Shown: positions 6,768 to 14,245, counted from the first letter of the stretch. The stretch is DNA of 28,739 bases from an uncultured Oscillospiraceae bacterium (GCA_910587205.1 CAJULZ010000018.1:1-28739), one strand, 5' to 3'. Numbers and translations: made by a program. The notes: generated from the letters alone by a model not told the origin.

Positions 6768-6847
6768 GGGGCAGGAAGATTTTCGTAGGCTTATACAATC
6801 TGCCGACAGGTGATGGCTAAAATCATGACGCAGCGGTCAAAGGCATG

Positions 6848-7927
6848 TCAGAAAAGACCCGTGCCCTGAAAGATGGAAGATACCTGGGCAGCCCGGCCGG
6901 CCCAGGAGGATTGCTGCGCGAAGGCCTGCCGCCGGGTAGTGGAGGCGGGGGCGTCGGAGAGCGCCTCCCGGCAGGCGCGCACAAATCCCGCGCCGTCGTA
7001 GGCAGTGTGGATCAACTGGGGCAGCGTGTCCTCCACCTCGGGATCGGCCACCGTGACCACCGGTTTCCCGGCGGCCAGATATTCATAGATGACGGCGGGC
7101 ACCACGTCACTGCCTGCCCGGTCGTGGCGAAATAGGTCAAACAACAGGTCGCACCGGAAAAAATAGTCGGGCAGATCCAGCGGGTTTACCGGCCCGAGGA
7201 GGACGATATTGTCCTGTCCCCGAAGCTGCTGGACCGCCTGCCTGGTGACCCGGCCCATCAGGACAAAGGTCCACTCCGGCCGGTGGCGGGCGGCGTAGAG
7301 CAGGGGTTCCAGATCGACCTTGGCAGTTACGCTGCCCGCCCGTCCCAGGATGGCCCGGCCGGGGAGGTCTCGCATGGCTGCGGGTACGGTGTGCTCCTGC
7401 TGGGTAAACAAGAGGGGATTGACCCCGTTGGGCAGCAGGGCAATATTGTCGCTGTAGGGGGACAGGCGGCGAATCAGGCCGGAGGAGGCGGCAAAAATCA
7501 CCTCTGCGTGGCGGGCCAAGTCGCTCTCCAGATCTAAAAACGTCTCATTCCAGAACCGGTGGCAGTCGTAGACTGCTCCGCGGTAGGCCAGCCTGTCCAA
7601 AAACCAGGCGTGGACAGGGGCGGTGCACCACAGTACCGGTTCCTGAAATTGCCGCCGGCTCATCGTCTGCTGAATGAAATCTGCCGCCTTGTCCAGTTTC
7701 CGCCGCCGGAGCAGAGGATGTTCCTGGGGGCTGGGCAGAGGGGAGGGCAGTGTGTAGACCGTGACGTGGGCCCGGACCCGTCTGCCCTGCTCAGGCATGG
7801 GCGCGCCCTTGGGGGGCGCGGGCTCAAAAAACAAGATCTGGGCGTCGGTAAGACGGGTCAAAAGCTGCTGGGTGCGATTGGACCGGGCCTGCCAGGGCGC
7901 GTAGGAGAGGCATAGGATCTGCTTCAT
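6848..7927 (-). CDS. Glycosyltransferase, GT4-like
   Basis: A 359-aa soluble glycosyltransferase of the GT-B fold, similar in outline to TuaH-type enzymes of wall polymer synthesis. It starts MKQILCLSYAPWQARSNR, has the inter-domain stretch LLPNGVNPLLF at about residues 175-185, and a sugar-nucleotide-binding region ending in VIYEYLAAGKPVV. The donor and acceptor sugars cannot be told. CTGGAGG precedes the ATG at 7927, 27 bases after the stop of the glycosyltransferase-CsaB gene, so the two form an operon. No clear terminator follows before the pur promoter. Confidence 0.85.
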   Translation of the reverse strand: MKQILCLSYAPWQARSNRTQQLLTRLTDAQILFFEPAPPKGAPMPEQGRRVRAHVTVYTLPSPLPSPQEHPLLRRRKLDKAADFIQQTMSRRQFQEPVLWCTAPVHAWFLDRLAYRGAVYDCHRFWNETFLDLESDLARHAEVIFAASSGLIRRLSPYSDNIALLPNGVNPLLFTQQEHTVPAAMRDLPGRAILGRAGSVTAKVDLEPLLYAARHRPEWTFVLMGRVTRQAVQQLRGQDNIVLLGPVNPLDLPDYFFRCDLLFDLFRHDRAGSDVVPAVIYEYLAAGKPVVTVADPEVEDTLPQLIHTAYDGAGFVRACREALSDAPASTTRRQAFAQQSSWAGRAAQVSSIFQGTGLF

Positions 7928-7954
7928 GGGGCGATACCTCCAGGTTTAGACGAT

Positions 7955-10186
7955 TCAGTCGGCCAGCAGCTCGGCGGCCAAGGTACTGTTGCCACGCTCC
8001 AGCTCTACCAGGCGGGCGGTTTTTTCCTCTAAAGCGGCCCGGTCCTGCCGGCGTTGGGCGGCGGAATCCAGAAGAGCACACAAGCTGGGAGCGGCAAGCT
8101 GATCCAGGGGAATGTAAAGATCTTGATCCACGCTGTCCAGGAAAGCGCTTACCTTGGGGTCGTATACCACCCCCACCAGGGGAACGCCGCGGGCGGCGGC
8201 AAAAATCAGCGCGTGCAGGCGCATGGACAGTGCAATATCCATCCGAGAGAACAGGGCGATGGACAACTCGGAGCGCTTGCAGGCGGGTAGGATGGCGGCA
8301 GGGGCCTTTTGGAGGCGGCTGACTACCTGCCCGGCGGCCGCATGGTCGAGCTTGGACTCGATGGAAATAAAAACGGGGAGCAGGCCGTAGCGTTCATAGG
8401 CGTAGTCGATGGCGGCGGCGAACGCAGGCAGTTTTTCCTCGAAACCCGGCCAGGGGCGGACCGTGACGCCTAAATACCGCTGCCCCTCGCGGGGGCGCAG
8501 CCCGGCTTGCTCCAGCAGGGCTTCCGCCGCCTGGGGCGGGTCGGCGGGAAGTGTGACGGCGGGGTCGGCGGCCAGCACGATGCGCGGCCGGCGCACGCCA
8601 ATGGACGCCAATTCTTCCTGGGATGCCTGGTCGCGCAAGGTGATGACGTCTACATTCCGGTCAATGGTTTTCCCGGCCTGTTTGCGGTTGCGGGGGGACT
8701 GGAGGGGGCCGATGCCGCAACCGTACATCATTACCTTGCAGCCCAGCCGCTTGGCGGCGGCCAGGGTAAACAGGTAGAACCATAGGGAGCGGTGGCTGGT
8801 GACGTCCTGGATCAGGGAGCCGCCGCCGTTGATATACAGCTTGGCTTTCGCCATGTGGAAGCAGAAAGCGGGGAAGTTGAAGGTGTAGACGGCGCCGGCG
8901 CGGTAAGCCAGCCGGGTCTGTCTGGGCTTACGGGTCATGACCCACAGGGGCATGTCCGGGTCGATGGAACGCAGTTCGGCCAATACCGCCGTAAGCACCG
9001 CTTCGTCCCCGGCGTTGTTCTGACCGTAAGCGCCGCACAGCACCACGCCATCCCGCTTCCGGTCTCGGCGGGCCTGGCGGCGGAGGATGGCCTCGTAGAT
9101 GTCCAGCTGGCGGCGGATAGTGCTTTCAATGGAGAATTCTGTGCGCCCCTTTTCCAGCAGCTGAGCCCCCAGGCGACGGCGCAGCTCTGGGCCGGCGGCC
9201 AGGGCGGCCAGATGGCGGCCCAGGGCTTCGTGGTCCCTAGCTGGGAACAGCAGGCCGGTGACGTTATCCGTGATTAAATAGGGAATGCCGCCTACCTGGG
9301 TGGCCACAGTGGGCAAGGCGAACCGCGCCCCTTCGGTGAGGGCGTAGGGGAAGGTTTCGGACAGGGAGGTGAGGGTGTTGATGTCCAGGGCGTTATAAAA
9401 GCTGTCCGTGTCGCTGAGCCAGCCGGCAAAGCACACCTCGCCCGCCACCCCCAACTCGGCGGCCAACTGCTTCAGCGCGGCCTCGTCCTGACCGTCCCCG
9501 GCGATGATGAGCCGGAGCTGAGGCTGCTCCCGGTGGGCGGCGGCAAAGCCCCGCAGGAGCGTGCCCATGTCCTTCACCGGGTTGAGACGGGCGGCGATGC
9601 CGGCGATGACCGCGTCGTCCGGCCAGGTTAGCCCAAGGCTGTCCAGAAACTCCCGGCGGGAGAGCTTGGGGACGCGGGGGGTGAAGTCAATGCCGTTGTA
9701 GATGGAGAAGGTCTGCTGGGGGTCAAACCCCCGGCTGACCAGCAGGTCGGCCATGGCGTCAGACACGCCGATGCGGTAGGGGATGCGCCGCAGGGCCCAG
9801 GCGTTGAGCGTGCCGAAGGTGAGGGCGGACAGAGGGCGGCCCATGTAGTCCAGCCTGGGGTCGCTGTGGACGGACGTTACCACCGGCAGGCCGGTGGATC
9901 GCTTAAGCAGCGCCCCCATCAGGTTTCCCCGGGCGCCGTGGCAGTGGATGATGTCGTAGCCCTCCCGGGCAATTTTTTCCCGGAGGGGTTTTAACGCAGC
10001 CAGGGGGTTGCGGGTGGCAATCACGTCTACCCGGATGCCCAGTTCCCGGGCCTCCTGGGTGAAGGGGCCGTCGGTGAAGCACACCATGTCCGCCTGGATA
10101 TGCCGGTTCAGGCCCTGAAGCAGGGAGTGGACGTGGGTTTTGGCCCCGCCGGTGTCGCCGCCGCTGATAAGATGGATGACTTTCAT
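7955..10186 (-). CDS. csaB: Fusion of a GT4 glycosyltransferase and CsaB-type polysaccharide pyruvyl transferase
   Basis: A 743-aa two-part protein. Residues 1-370 form a GT4 glycosyltransferase: GGDTGGAKTHV near the N-terminus, SIYNGIDF at 161-168, and the E-x7-E nucleotide-sugar motif at E277 and E285. After a basic linker (RRQARRDRKRDG), residues 380-743 match polysaccharide pyruvyl transferase CsaB, with GAYGQNNAGDEAVL at 385-398, INGGGSLIQD, and SMRLHALIFAA near the end. CsaB adds ketal pyruvate to a secondary cell-wall polymer that holds S-layer-homology proteins in Bacillus. The fusion may couple sugar transfer and pyruvylation of the same polymer. TTTGGAGGG precedes the ATG. No membrane segment or signal peptide is seen. 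Confidence 0.92.
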   Translation of the reverse strand: MKVIHLISGGDTGGAKTHVHSLLQGLNRHIQADMVCFTDGPFTQEARELGIRVDVIATRNPLAALKPLREKIAREGYDIIHCHGARGNLMGALLKRSTGLPVVTSVHSDPRLDYMGRPLSALTFGTLNAWALRRIPYRIGVSDAMADLLVSRGFDPQQTFSIYNGIDFTPRVPKLSRREFLDSLGLTWPDDAVIAGIAARLNPVKDMGTLLRGFAAAHREQPQLRLIIAGDGQDEAALKQLAAELGVAGEVCFAGWLSDTDSFYNALDINTLTSLSETFPYALTEGARFALPTVATQVGGIPYLITDNVTGLLFPARDHEALGRHLAALAAGPELRRRLGAQLLEKGRTEFSIESTIRRQLDIYEAILRRQARRDRKRDGVVLCGAYGQNNAGDEAVLTAVLAELRSIDPDMPLWVMTRKPRQTRLAYRAGAVYTFNFPAFCFHMAKAKLYINGGGSLIQDVTSHRSLWFYLFTLAAAKRLGCKVMMYGCGIGPLQSPRNRKQAGKTIDRNVDVITLRDQASQEELASIGVRRPRIVLAADPAVTLPADPPQAAEALLEQAGLRPREGQRYLGVTVRPWPGFEEKLPAFAAAIDYAYERYGLLPVFISIESKLDHAAAGQVVSRLQKAPAAILPACKRSELSIALFSRMDIALSMRLHALIFAAARGVPLVGVVYDPKVSAFLDSVDQDLYIPLDQLAAPSLCALLDSAAQRRQDRAALEEKTARLVELERGNSTLAAELLAD

Positions 10187-10206
10187 GGGGAACCCTCCAA
10201 AAACGC

Positions 10207-10235
10207 TTGCCTTTGGGCAGACGATAAGGTAAAAT
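10207..10235 (+). promoter_or_regulatory. Plus-strand promoter for the exported protein gene
   Basis: TTGCCT (10207-10212) and TAAAAT (10230-10235) are 17 bases apart, giving a start near 10242 and a leader of about 65 bases to the ATG at 10307. It points towards the minus-strand promoter at 10262-10290. Confidence 0.6.
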
Positions 10236-10261
10236 CAAATATGTGATGTGCGGATACCATC

Positions 10262-10290
10262 ATTATACATAGCTTGGGCCGCCGGGTCAA
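10262..10290 (-). promoter_or_regulatory. Minus-strand promoter for the glycosyltransferase-csaB operon
   Basis: On the minus strand TTGACC (10285-10290) and a perfect TATAAT (10262-10267) are separated by 17 bases. Transcription would start near 10255, about 69 bases before the ATG at 10186, and would run across the plus-strand promoter at 10207-10235. Confidence 0.8.
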
Positions 10291-10306
10291 GCTGGGAAGG
10301 GGCCAT

Positions 10307-10708
10307 ATGAAAAAAACACCTACTGCGGGGATTGGGCTGCTTCTCCTTGCAGCTGCTACGCTGTCTTATTTTCTGGGGTATCAGGCATCCTGCAAGAAGT
10401 TTGAGGATTGGGAAGCGCTGCGGGGATATGGCTCCCGGACTTTTTACGCAACGGTTGCGGAGATCCATGACGATTACCTTACCGTCAAGGGCAGGAAGGA
10501 AAATGATATCAATTTCAGGGAGAGCTTTACGGGCATGTTTTCCATGAAGGGCGTATCCTGCTATTCCTGTGTGGCGAAAGAGATCAGCCCGTCCGAATTG
10601 AAGGTGGGCGACATGGCCTCCGTCACCTTTACCGGCTGCCTTATTGGAAACCAATTCGGCCCCAATATGAGGATGTTACAGGTATGGCTGTTAGACGACG
10701 GACGGTAA
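10307..10708 (+). CDS. Small exported or membrane-anchored protein of unknown function
   Basis: A 133-aa protein with a basic N-terminus (MKKTPTAG) and one hydrophobic segment at about residues 7-25, then a soluble part. There is no lipobox. The soluble part reads like a small beta-barrel: FYATVAEIHDDYLTVKG, later LKVGDMASVTFTG, a rhythm seen in OB-fold proteins, but I cannot name a family. Cysteines at SCYSC could form a disulfide outside the cell. The ATG at 10307 is chosen over an upstream start at 10274 because GGAAGGGG precedes it and it gives a proper signal anchor. G+C is lower than in the flanking genes. Confidence 0.7.
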   Translation: MKKTPTAGIGLLLLAAATLSYFLGYQASCKKFEDWEALRGYGSRTFYATVAEIHDDYLTVKGRKENDINFRESFTGMFSMKGVSCYSCVAKEISPSELKVGDMASVTFTGCLIGNQFGPNMRMLQVWLLDDGR

Positions 10709-10770
10709 CAGCGGGATCACCGCCCGTAAAAGGCGCGGTCAAGTTCAAGATTTGGTAGGGGGGAAGGACA

Positions 10771-11337
10771 ATGCCGGAGATGATTCAACAGCTTGACGAA
10801 CAGGCGCTGGTGTGGATTGCGGAGCACGTGCGCTGCGCTGTGCTGGACCCGTTCATGAAGCTCTACACCCAGCTGGGGAACACGGGGATGCTGTTCATTG
10901 TGCTGGGGCTGGTGATGCTGTTCTGGAAGCCCACCCGTAAAGCGGGGCTTTCGGCGCTGTGCGCCATGCTCATTGGGCTGGTGGTGGTGAACTTCACCAT
11001 TAAGCCGCTGGTGTCCCGGCCAAGGCCGTGGCTGGTGATCGGAAATTTTGTCAACCTGGTGCCGGAACACGACCCAAACTCATTCCCGTCGGGGCACACC
11101 AACGCCGCCTTTGCGTTTGCCATAGCGATGTGTATGTCCGAGTCAAAGAGGTGGATGAAAATCACGGCGGTGTGCATGGCGGCGATGATGGGCCTGTCCC
11201 GGCTGTACGTAGGAGTTCACTTTCCCAGTGACGTACTGGCGGGGGCGGTCATCGGGTCGCTGTGCGGTCTGCTGGGGGCTTGGGTCATCGGCAGGGCGTG
11301 GGAGCGCCTCCCGACCCGCCTGCAAGGTCGAGAATGA
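10771..11337 (+). CDS. PAP2-family membrane phosphatase
   Basis: A 188-aa integral membrane phosphatase. The three PAP2 motifs are complete: K78-x6-R85-P86, PSGH at 106-109, and S143-R144-x5-H150-x3-D154. About five hydrophobic segments surround them. The family removes phosphate from lipid pyrophosphates or phosphatidic acid. Members of this size in Firmicutes are often undecaprenyl-pyrophosphate phosphatases that recycle the wall carrier lipid, which would suit the nearby wall genes, but the substrate is inferred. GGGGGGAAGG precedes the ATG. The last 53 bases overlap the end of tcdA on the other strand. Confidence 0.92.
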   Translation: MPEMIQQLDEQALVWIAEHVRCAVLDPFMKLYTQLGNTGMLFIVLGLVMLFWKPTRKAGLSALCAMLIGLVVVNFTIKPLVSRPRPWLVIGNFVNLVPEHDPNSFPSGHTNAAFAFAIAMCMSESKRWMKITAVCMAAMMGLSRLYVGVHFPSDVLAGAVIGSLCGLLGAWVIGRAWERLPTRLQGRE

Positions 11338-12025
11338 CCGCCTGGGCCAGCAGCAGGCCCGCCGCCGCGGGCACCCACATGGCGCTGGCGGGGATGGACC
11401 GCCGCCCGGGGGGAGGAGCCTCGCCGCTATCCTCGGCGGAGTGGGGCAGCTCTGGGGAGAACACCACTTTGTGATGAGGGATGCCCCGCTTTCGCAGCTC
11501 CTTGCGCACCACACGGGCCAGGGGGCAGCCCTCGGTCTCCGAGATGTCGGCAATGCGCAGCTGCTGGGCGTCCCGTTTGTTGCCGGTGCCCAGGGCGGAG
11601 ATGATGGGGACGCGGCGGGTGTGGGCGGTCTCGATTAGATCCAGTTTGCAGCTCACCAGGTCGATGGCGTCCACAATGTAATCGTACCGGGTATGGAAAA
11701 ATTCCTCCCGCCGGCCCGCCTCATACCGGAAGCGGAGGGGATGGAGAATGCAGGATGGCGCGATGTCAGCAAGGCGCAGGGCGGTGGCCTGCGCTTTTTC
11801 CATGTCCACGGTGGAGCGAAAAGCGGCGGCCTGCCGGTTGAGGTTGCTTATCGAAACTGTATCCTGGTCGGCCAAAGTGAGCTCGCCGACACCGGAGCGG
11901 CAAAGCGTCTCGGCGCACCAGCCGCCCACCCCGCCCAGGCCCAGCACGGCCACATGGCTGCACGCCAGCCGCTCCATGGCAGGGGCTCCCAGCAGCATTT
12001 GGGTACGGGCAAATTGTTCATTCAT
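11285..12025 (-). CDS. tcdA: tRNA threonylcarbamoyladenosine dehydratase (TcdA), ThiF/E1-like
   Basis: A 246-aa E1-like enzyme that uses ATP to cyclise t6A at position 37 of ANN-reading tRNAs into ct6A. It shows the nucleotide loop VLGLGGVGGWCAETL (28-42), the signature LADQDTVSISNLNRQ (51-65), and YDYIVDAIDLVSCKLDLI. E. coli and B. subtilis relatives have the same length and start. GGAG lies about 10 bases before the ATG. The gene ends inside the PAP2 gene, tail to tail. A terminator hairpin sits directly before its ribosome binding site, so it has no evident promoter of its own. Confidence 0.9.
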   Translation of the reverse strand: MNEQFARTQMLLGAPAMERLACSHVAVLGLGGVGGWCAETLCRSGVGELTLADQDTVSISNLNRQAAAFRSTVDMEKAQATALRLADIAPSCILHPLRFRYEAGRREEFFHTRYDYIVDAIDLVSCKLDLIETAHTRRVPIISALGTGNKRDAQQLRIADISETEGCPLARVVRKELRKRGIPHHKVVFSPELPHSAEDSGEAPPPGRRSIPASAMWVPAAAGLLLAQAVILDLAGGSGGAPTPCR

Positions 12026-12042
12026 TGATACACACTCCTATC

Positions 12043-12075
12043 AAAAACAGGGGCCGGACAGTTGTCCGGCCCCTG
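12043..12075 (-). terminator. Intrinsic terminator after the parvulin gene
   Basis: A perfect 13-bp stem, CAGGGGCCGGACA with TGTCCGGCCCCTG, is followed on the minus strand by TTTTT. It ends the foldase transcript 27 bases after its stop codon. Any transcription of tcdA from upstream must read through it. Confidence 0.9.
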
Positions 12076-12101
12076 CGGCGTTTGCTCGGTTGCGGCTCTG
12101 G

Positions 12102-13673
12102 TCAGGAGCCGATGGAATTGGAGCCGTCGGCGAGGGCGGCCTCATAATTCCCGGACAGGGCCAGCATCCACTCGTCCCGGGCCGCATCGGCCAGGTTGGC
12201 GCGGGCAGTGCCCTTCCAGACAGGCTCGTTGTCACCCACCAGGTACATGATGTGGTAGCCCCAATACTTGTTGCCGTCGTTCTCGCCGGCGGCGTGCTGG
12301 ACGATGCCGGTATCGCCTGCCTGGCGGCCATCGGCAAAAATCCAGTCCATAAACTCGGGGACATAGGAGTCGGTGATGGCAATGCGCTCATACAAACCGC
12401 CGGTAGTATTGGAGCCGCCGTCATCGGAATACTGGTTGGCCAGGGCGGCAAAGGCGTCCTCAGTTTTGCTGCCGGCCTCGTACTCGGCCAGGATGGAATC
12501 CGCCTTCTCCTTGGCGGCGGCCCAAGCCTCGTCGGTGGGGACCTCGTCATGGCTGTGGTCGTCGTGTTCCTCCGTCACGTTCTCCGCCCGAACCAGGATG
12601 TGGCGCACGTCCTTGGTGGGGTCCTCCGCCAAATAACGGCTGTGGAATACCACCAGGTAATAGCCGGAGGTGGAATTCTCTACGATGGCGGCCTCGTCCT
12701 CCTTCAAGGAGAGCAGCTTCTCCTGGTAGATGGAGCTGATGGAGGTGGTGCCTACGGCGGCAGCGTGGTCGTTGGAGCTGTAGGGGGCGAAGCGCTCGAT
12801 GAGGTGGGAGATCTCCTCGCCGTCCTCATACGCGGCCAAAGCTTCCTCAGCTGTGGCCTTGGCGGCGGCCAGAGCCTCCTCCTTGCGCTGGTTGACGACA
12901 TCCTCAGCCAGGTCGTTGCCGTCTGCGTCCTTCGTCTCCACGGCCTCGGGGGTGAAATAGAGGTAGGAATACTCTATGGTGTCCAACGCGTCGGCGTGCT
13001 CGGAATAAAACTTTTCCAGATCCGCATCGACGTAGCTCTTGGTTAGCTCAGTGCCCTTGTCGTTGAAAATCCGGCTGGCCAGCAGGTAGCGGGTAGTCTG
13101 CTCCTCATAGATGGCGGGGGTCATATAGGGGCCGTACATCGCCCGGAGATAGGCGGCATAGCTGTACCCGTTAGAGGCGGCGGAGGACTTCATGGAGTCA
13201 ATGGTGCTGTTTAGCTGTGTCTTCACGTCGTCAGCGGTGTAACCCGAGTTCAGTGCCTCGTCGGCCAGGGAGATATACTGCTGGGCGGTGGTCAGGGCGC
13301 TGTCCAAGAAAAAGTCCCTCCAGGTAATGCCCTGTGCCTCGTCCCGGTACTGCTCGCTCTCGGGGATGCTGGAATCAAAGGAATAGCCGAAAACGGAGGC
13401 GTAAGAGGCGTATTCGTTGCGAAGGCCGTAGTAATAATAGCTCAGCTCCCCGGCGGTGAGGGTGGTGCCGCCAATGGTGGCGGCGGTGGCCCTGGCCTGA
13501 AAGAAGCCGGAGTTCCAAATGAGCAGCGCGGCCACCAAAACTGCGGCCACTACGCCAATCACGGAATAGATAATGGTTTTGCGTTTGCGGACGGCTTGGT
13601 CCTGCTGGGCCTGGATGGACTTATCGGAGGGGCCGGCGCCCTGACGCTGCTTTTTCTCTCTGGATGCGCTCAT
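12102..13673 (-). CDS. Membrane-anchored parvulin-type peptidyl-prolyl isomerase (PrsA/SurA-like foldase)
   Basis: A 523-aa protein. A charged cytoplasmic N-terminus (1-31) is followed by one membrane helix (32-53), so the rest lies outside the membrane. Residues 60-230 are the helical SurA/PrsA-like chaperone part. Residues 352-480 form a PpiC rotamase domain with VRHILVRAE, FAALANQYSDDGGS, and GYHIMYLVG. Residues 232-346 repeat the outline of the same domain in weaker form (YSYLYFTPEA to GYYLVVFHSR). The second domain holds an insertion with H370, H373 and H375 among acidic residues. It probably helps fold exported proteins. AGAGGAT precedes the ATG. It has its own promoter and terminator. 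Confidence 0.9.
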   Translation of the reverse strand: MSASREKKQRQGAGPSDKSIQAQQDQAVRKRKTIIYSVIGVVAAVLVAALLIWNSGFFQARATAATIGGTTLTAGELSYYYYGLRNEYASYASVFGYSFDSSIPESEQYRDEAQGITWRDFFLDSALTTAQQYISLADEALNSGYTADDVKTQLNSTIDSMKSSAASNGYSYAAYLRAMYGPYMTPAIYEEQTTRYLLASRIFNDKGTELTKSYVDADLEKFYSEHADALDTIEYSYLYFTPEAVETKDADGNDLAEDVVNQRKEEALAAAKATAEEALAAYEDGEEISHLIERFAPYSSNDHAAAVGTTSISSIYQEKLLSLKEDEAAIVENSTSGYYLVVFHSRYLAEDPTKDVRHILVRAENVTEEHDDHSHDEVPTDEAWAAAKEKADSILAEYEAGSKTEDAFAALANQYSDDGGSNTTGGLYERIAITDSYVPEFMDWIFADGRQAGDTGIVQHAAGENDGNKYWGYHIMYLVGDNEPVWKGTARANLADAARDEWMLALSGNYEAALADGSNSIGS

Positions 13674-13724
13674 GGTATATCAATCCTCTCAGTGTTCAGT
13701 GATGGGTGCTGGGACGGAAGAAAG

Positions 13725-13741
13725 GCACATCGACGATGTGC
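13725..13741. promoter_or_regulatory. Perfect inverted repeat just downstream of the foldase promoter
   Basis: GCACATCG and CGATGTGC form perfect 8-bp arms around one central base. The site starts about 5 bases after the expected transcription start of the foldase gene. It could be an operator or, in RNA, a hairpin at the 5' end of the message. Confidence 0.45.
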
Positions 13742-13752
13742 ACAATGCAAAT

Positions 13753-13781
13753 ATTATAGCATGGGACCGCACAGGTTGCAA
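13753..13781 (-). promoter_or_regulatory. Promoter of the foldase gene
   Basis: On the minus strand TTGCAA (13776-13781) and a perfect TATAAT (13753-13758) are 17 bases apart. The start would be near 13746, leaving a leader of about 73 bases. Confidence 0.8.
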
Positions 13782-13836
13782 GAAAAAATTCGATACCTGA
13801 AAAATATCTGAAAACCAGCGAGTGGGGCCAAGGTGC

Positions 13837-13868
13837 AAAAAGGCGGGAGGGTCCCGGCCCTCCCGCCT
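13837..13868 (-). terminator. Intrinsic terminator of the 6S-like RNA
   Basis: AGGCGGGAGGG pairs with CCCTCCCGCCT over 11 bp with a 6-base loop, followed on the minus strand by a run of T. It lies about 13 bases after the closing helix of the structured RNA and ends no protein gene. Confidence 0.88.
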
Positions 13869-13879
13869 GATTGTAAACA

Positions 13880-14085
13880 GACCCCCGCCGTGGCCGTGCC
13901 ACCCCATTAAAAACCTGCACGAAAATGCAGGTGGGTCGCCTCCGCGCAGCTTTACCGCTTCCAACGTCCAGACGCCTCCGGAGAGGGCTGGGAGGCCTGC
14001 GAACCACAGCGCGAGTGGGGCGTCCCGTTTCAGAAATGTGGGTTTTAACAAAGCGGACACGTAGTTAGAACCCGGCAGGGGAAAA
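13880..14085 (-). ncRNA. ssrS: Structured RNA, probably 6S RNA
   Basis: No gene fits here, but the minus strand folds into a long rod. A closing helix pairs CCCCTGCCG (14073-14081) with CGGCGGGGG (13882-13890). Next come CGTGTCC (14055-14061) with GGCACG (13895-13900), CCCCA (14016-14020) with TGGGG (13902-13906), and GCCTCC (13991-13996) with GGAGGC (13938-13943) around the apical part. The 3' side of the large central bubble carries a small perfect hairpin, ACCTGCA/TGCAGGT (13913-13932). A rod with a central bubble and a hairpin in its 3' strand is the known layout of 6S RNA, which binds RNA polymerase holoenzyme. The length of about 205 bases and the following terminator fit. The 5' end is only approximate, and no strong promoter is seen. 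Confidence 0.7.
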
Positions 14086-14094
14086 GTGATTGCG

Positions 14095-14215
14095 TCCGAG
14101 CCGTTACGAGCAGCGCGGATGGAGCGCAACGAGGGCAAAGCCCGACCGCCGCGAAGCTGGGGCGGGTTTTGCCAGAGTTGTAGCGAAGCCGCGCGTCGTG
14201 AACAGGCAAGGAAAT
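14095..14215. other. GC-rich non-coding segment with repeated short motifs, possible dispersed element
   Basis: Between the DUF1292 gene and the 6S-like RNA the plus strand repeats a loose pattern (GAGCAGCGCGG, GAGCGCAACGAGG, CCGCGAAGC, GTAGCGAAGCCGCGCG) with small hairpins such as GGGCAAAGCCC. It has no convincing reading frame and no clear terminator. Such segments are often dispersed between genes in related genomes, but I cannot test copy number here. Confidence 0.25.
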
Positions 14216-14245
14216 AAATGGGATGAAGCCGTTGTAGGCGGCGGG

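Noticed and set aside
12043..12075. Operator for tcdA
   Set aside because: The inverted repeat has a perfect T-run on the foldase strand, so a terminator explains it fully.
13822..14064. Plus-strand 80-codon frame over the structured RNA
   Set aside because: It lies antisense to the RNA helices, and its content is explained by the RNA structure.
13880..14085. RNase P RNA or large SRP RNA instead of 6S RNA
   Set aside because: The GAGGAAAGTCC start of RNase P RNA and the GGAAGGAAGCAGC-type core of SRP RNA are absent.
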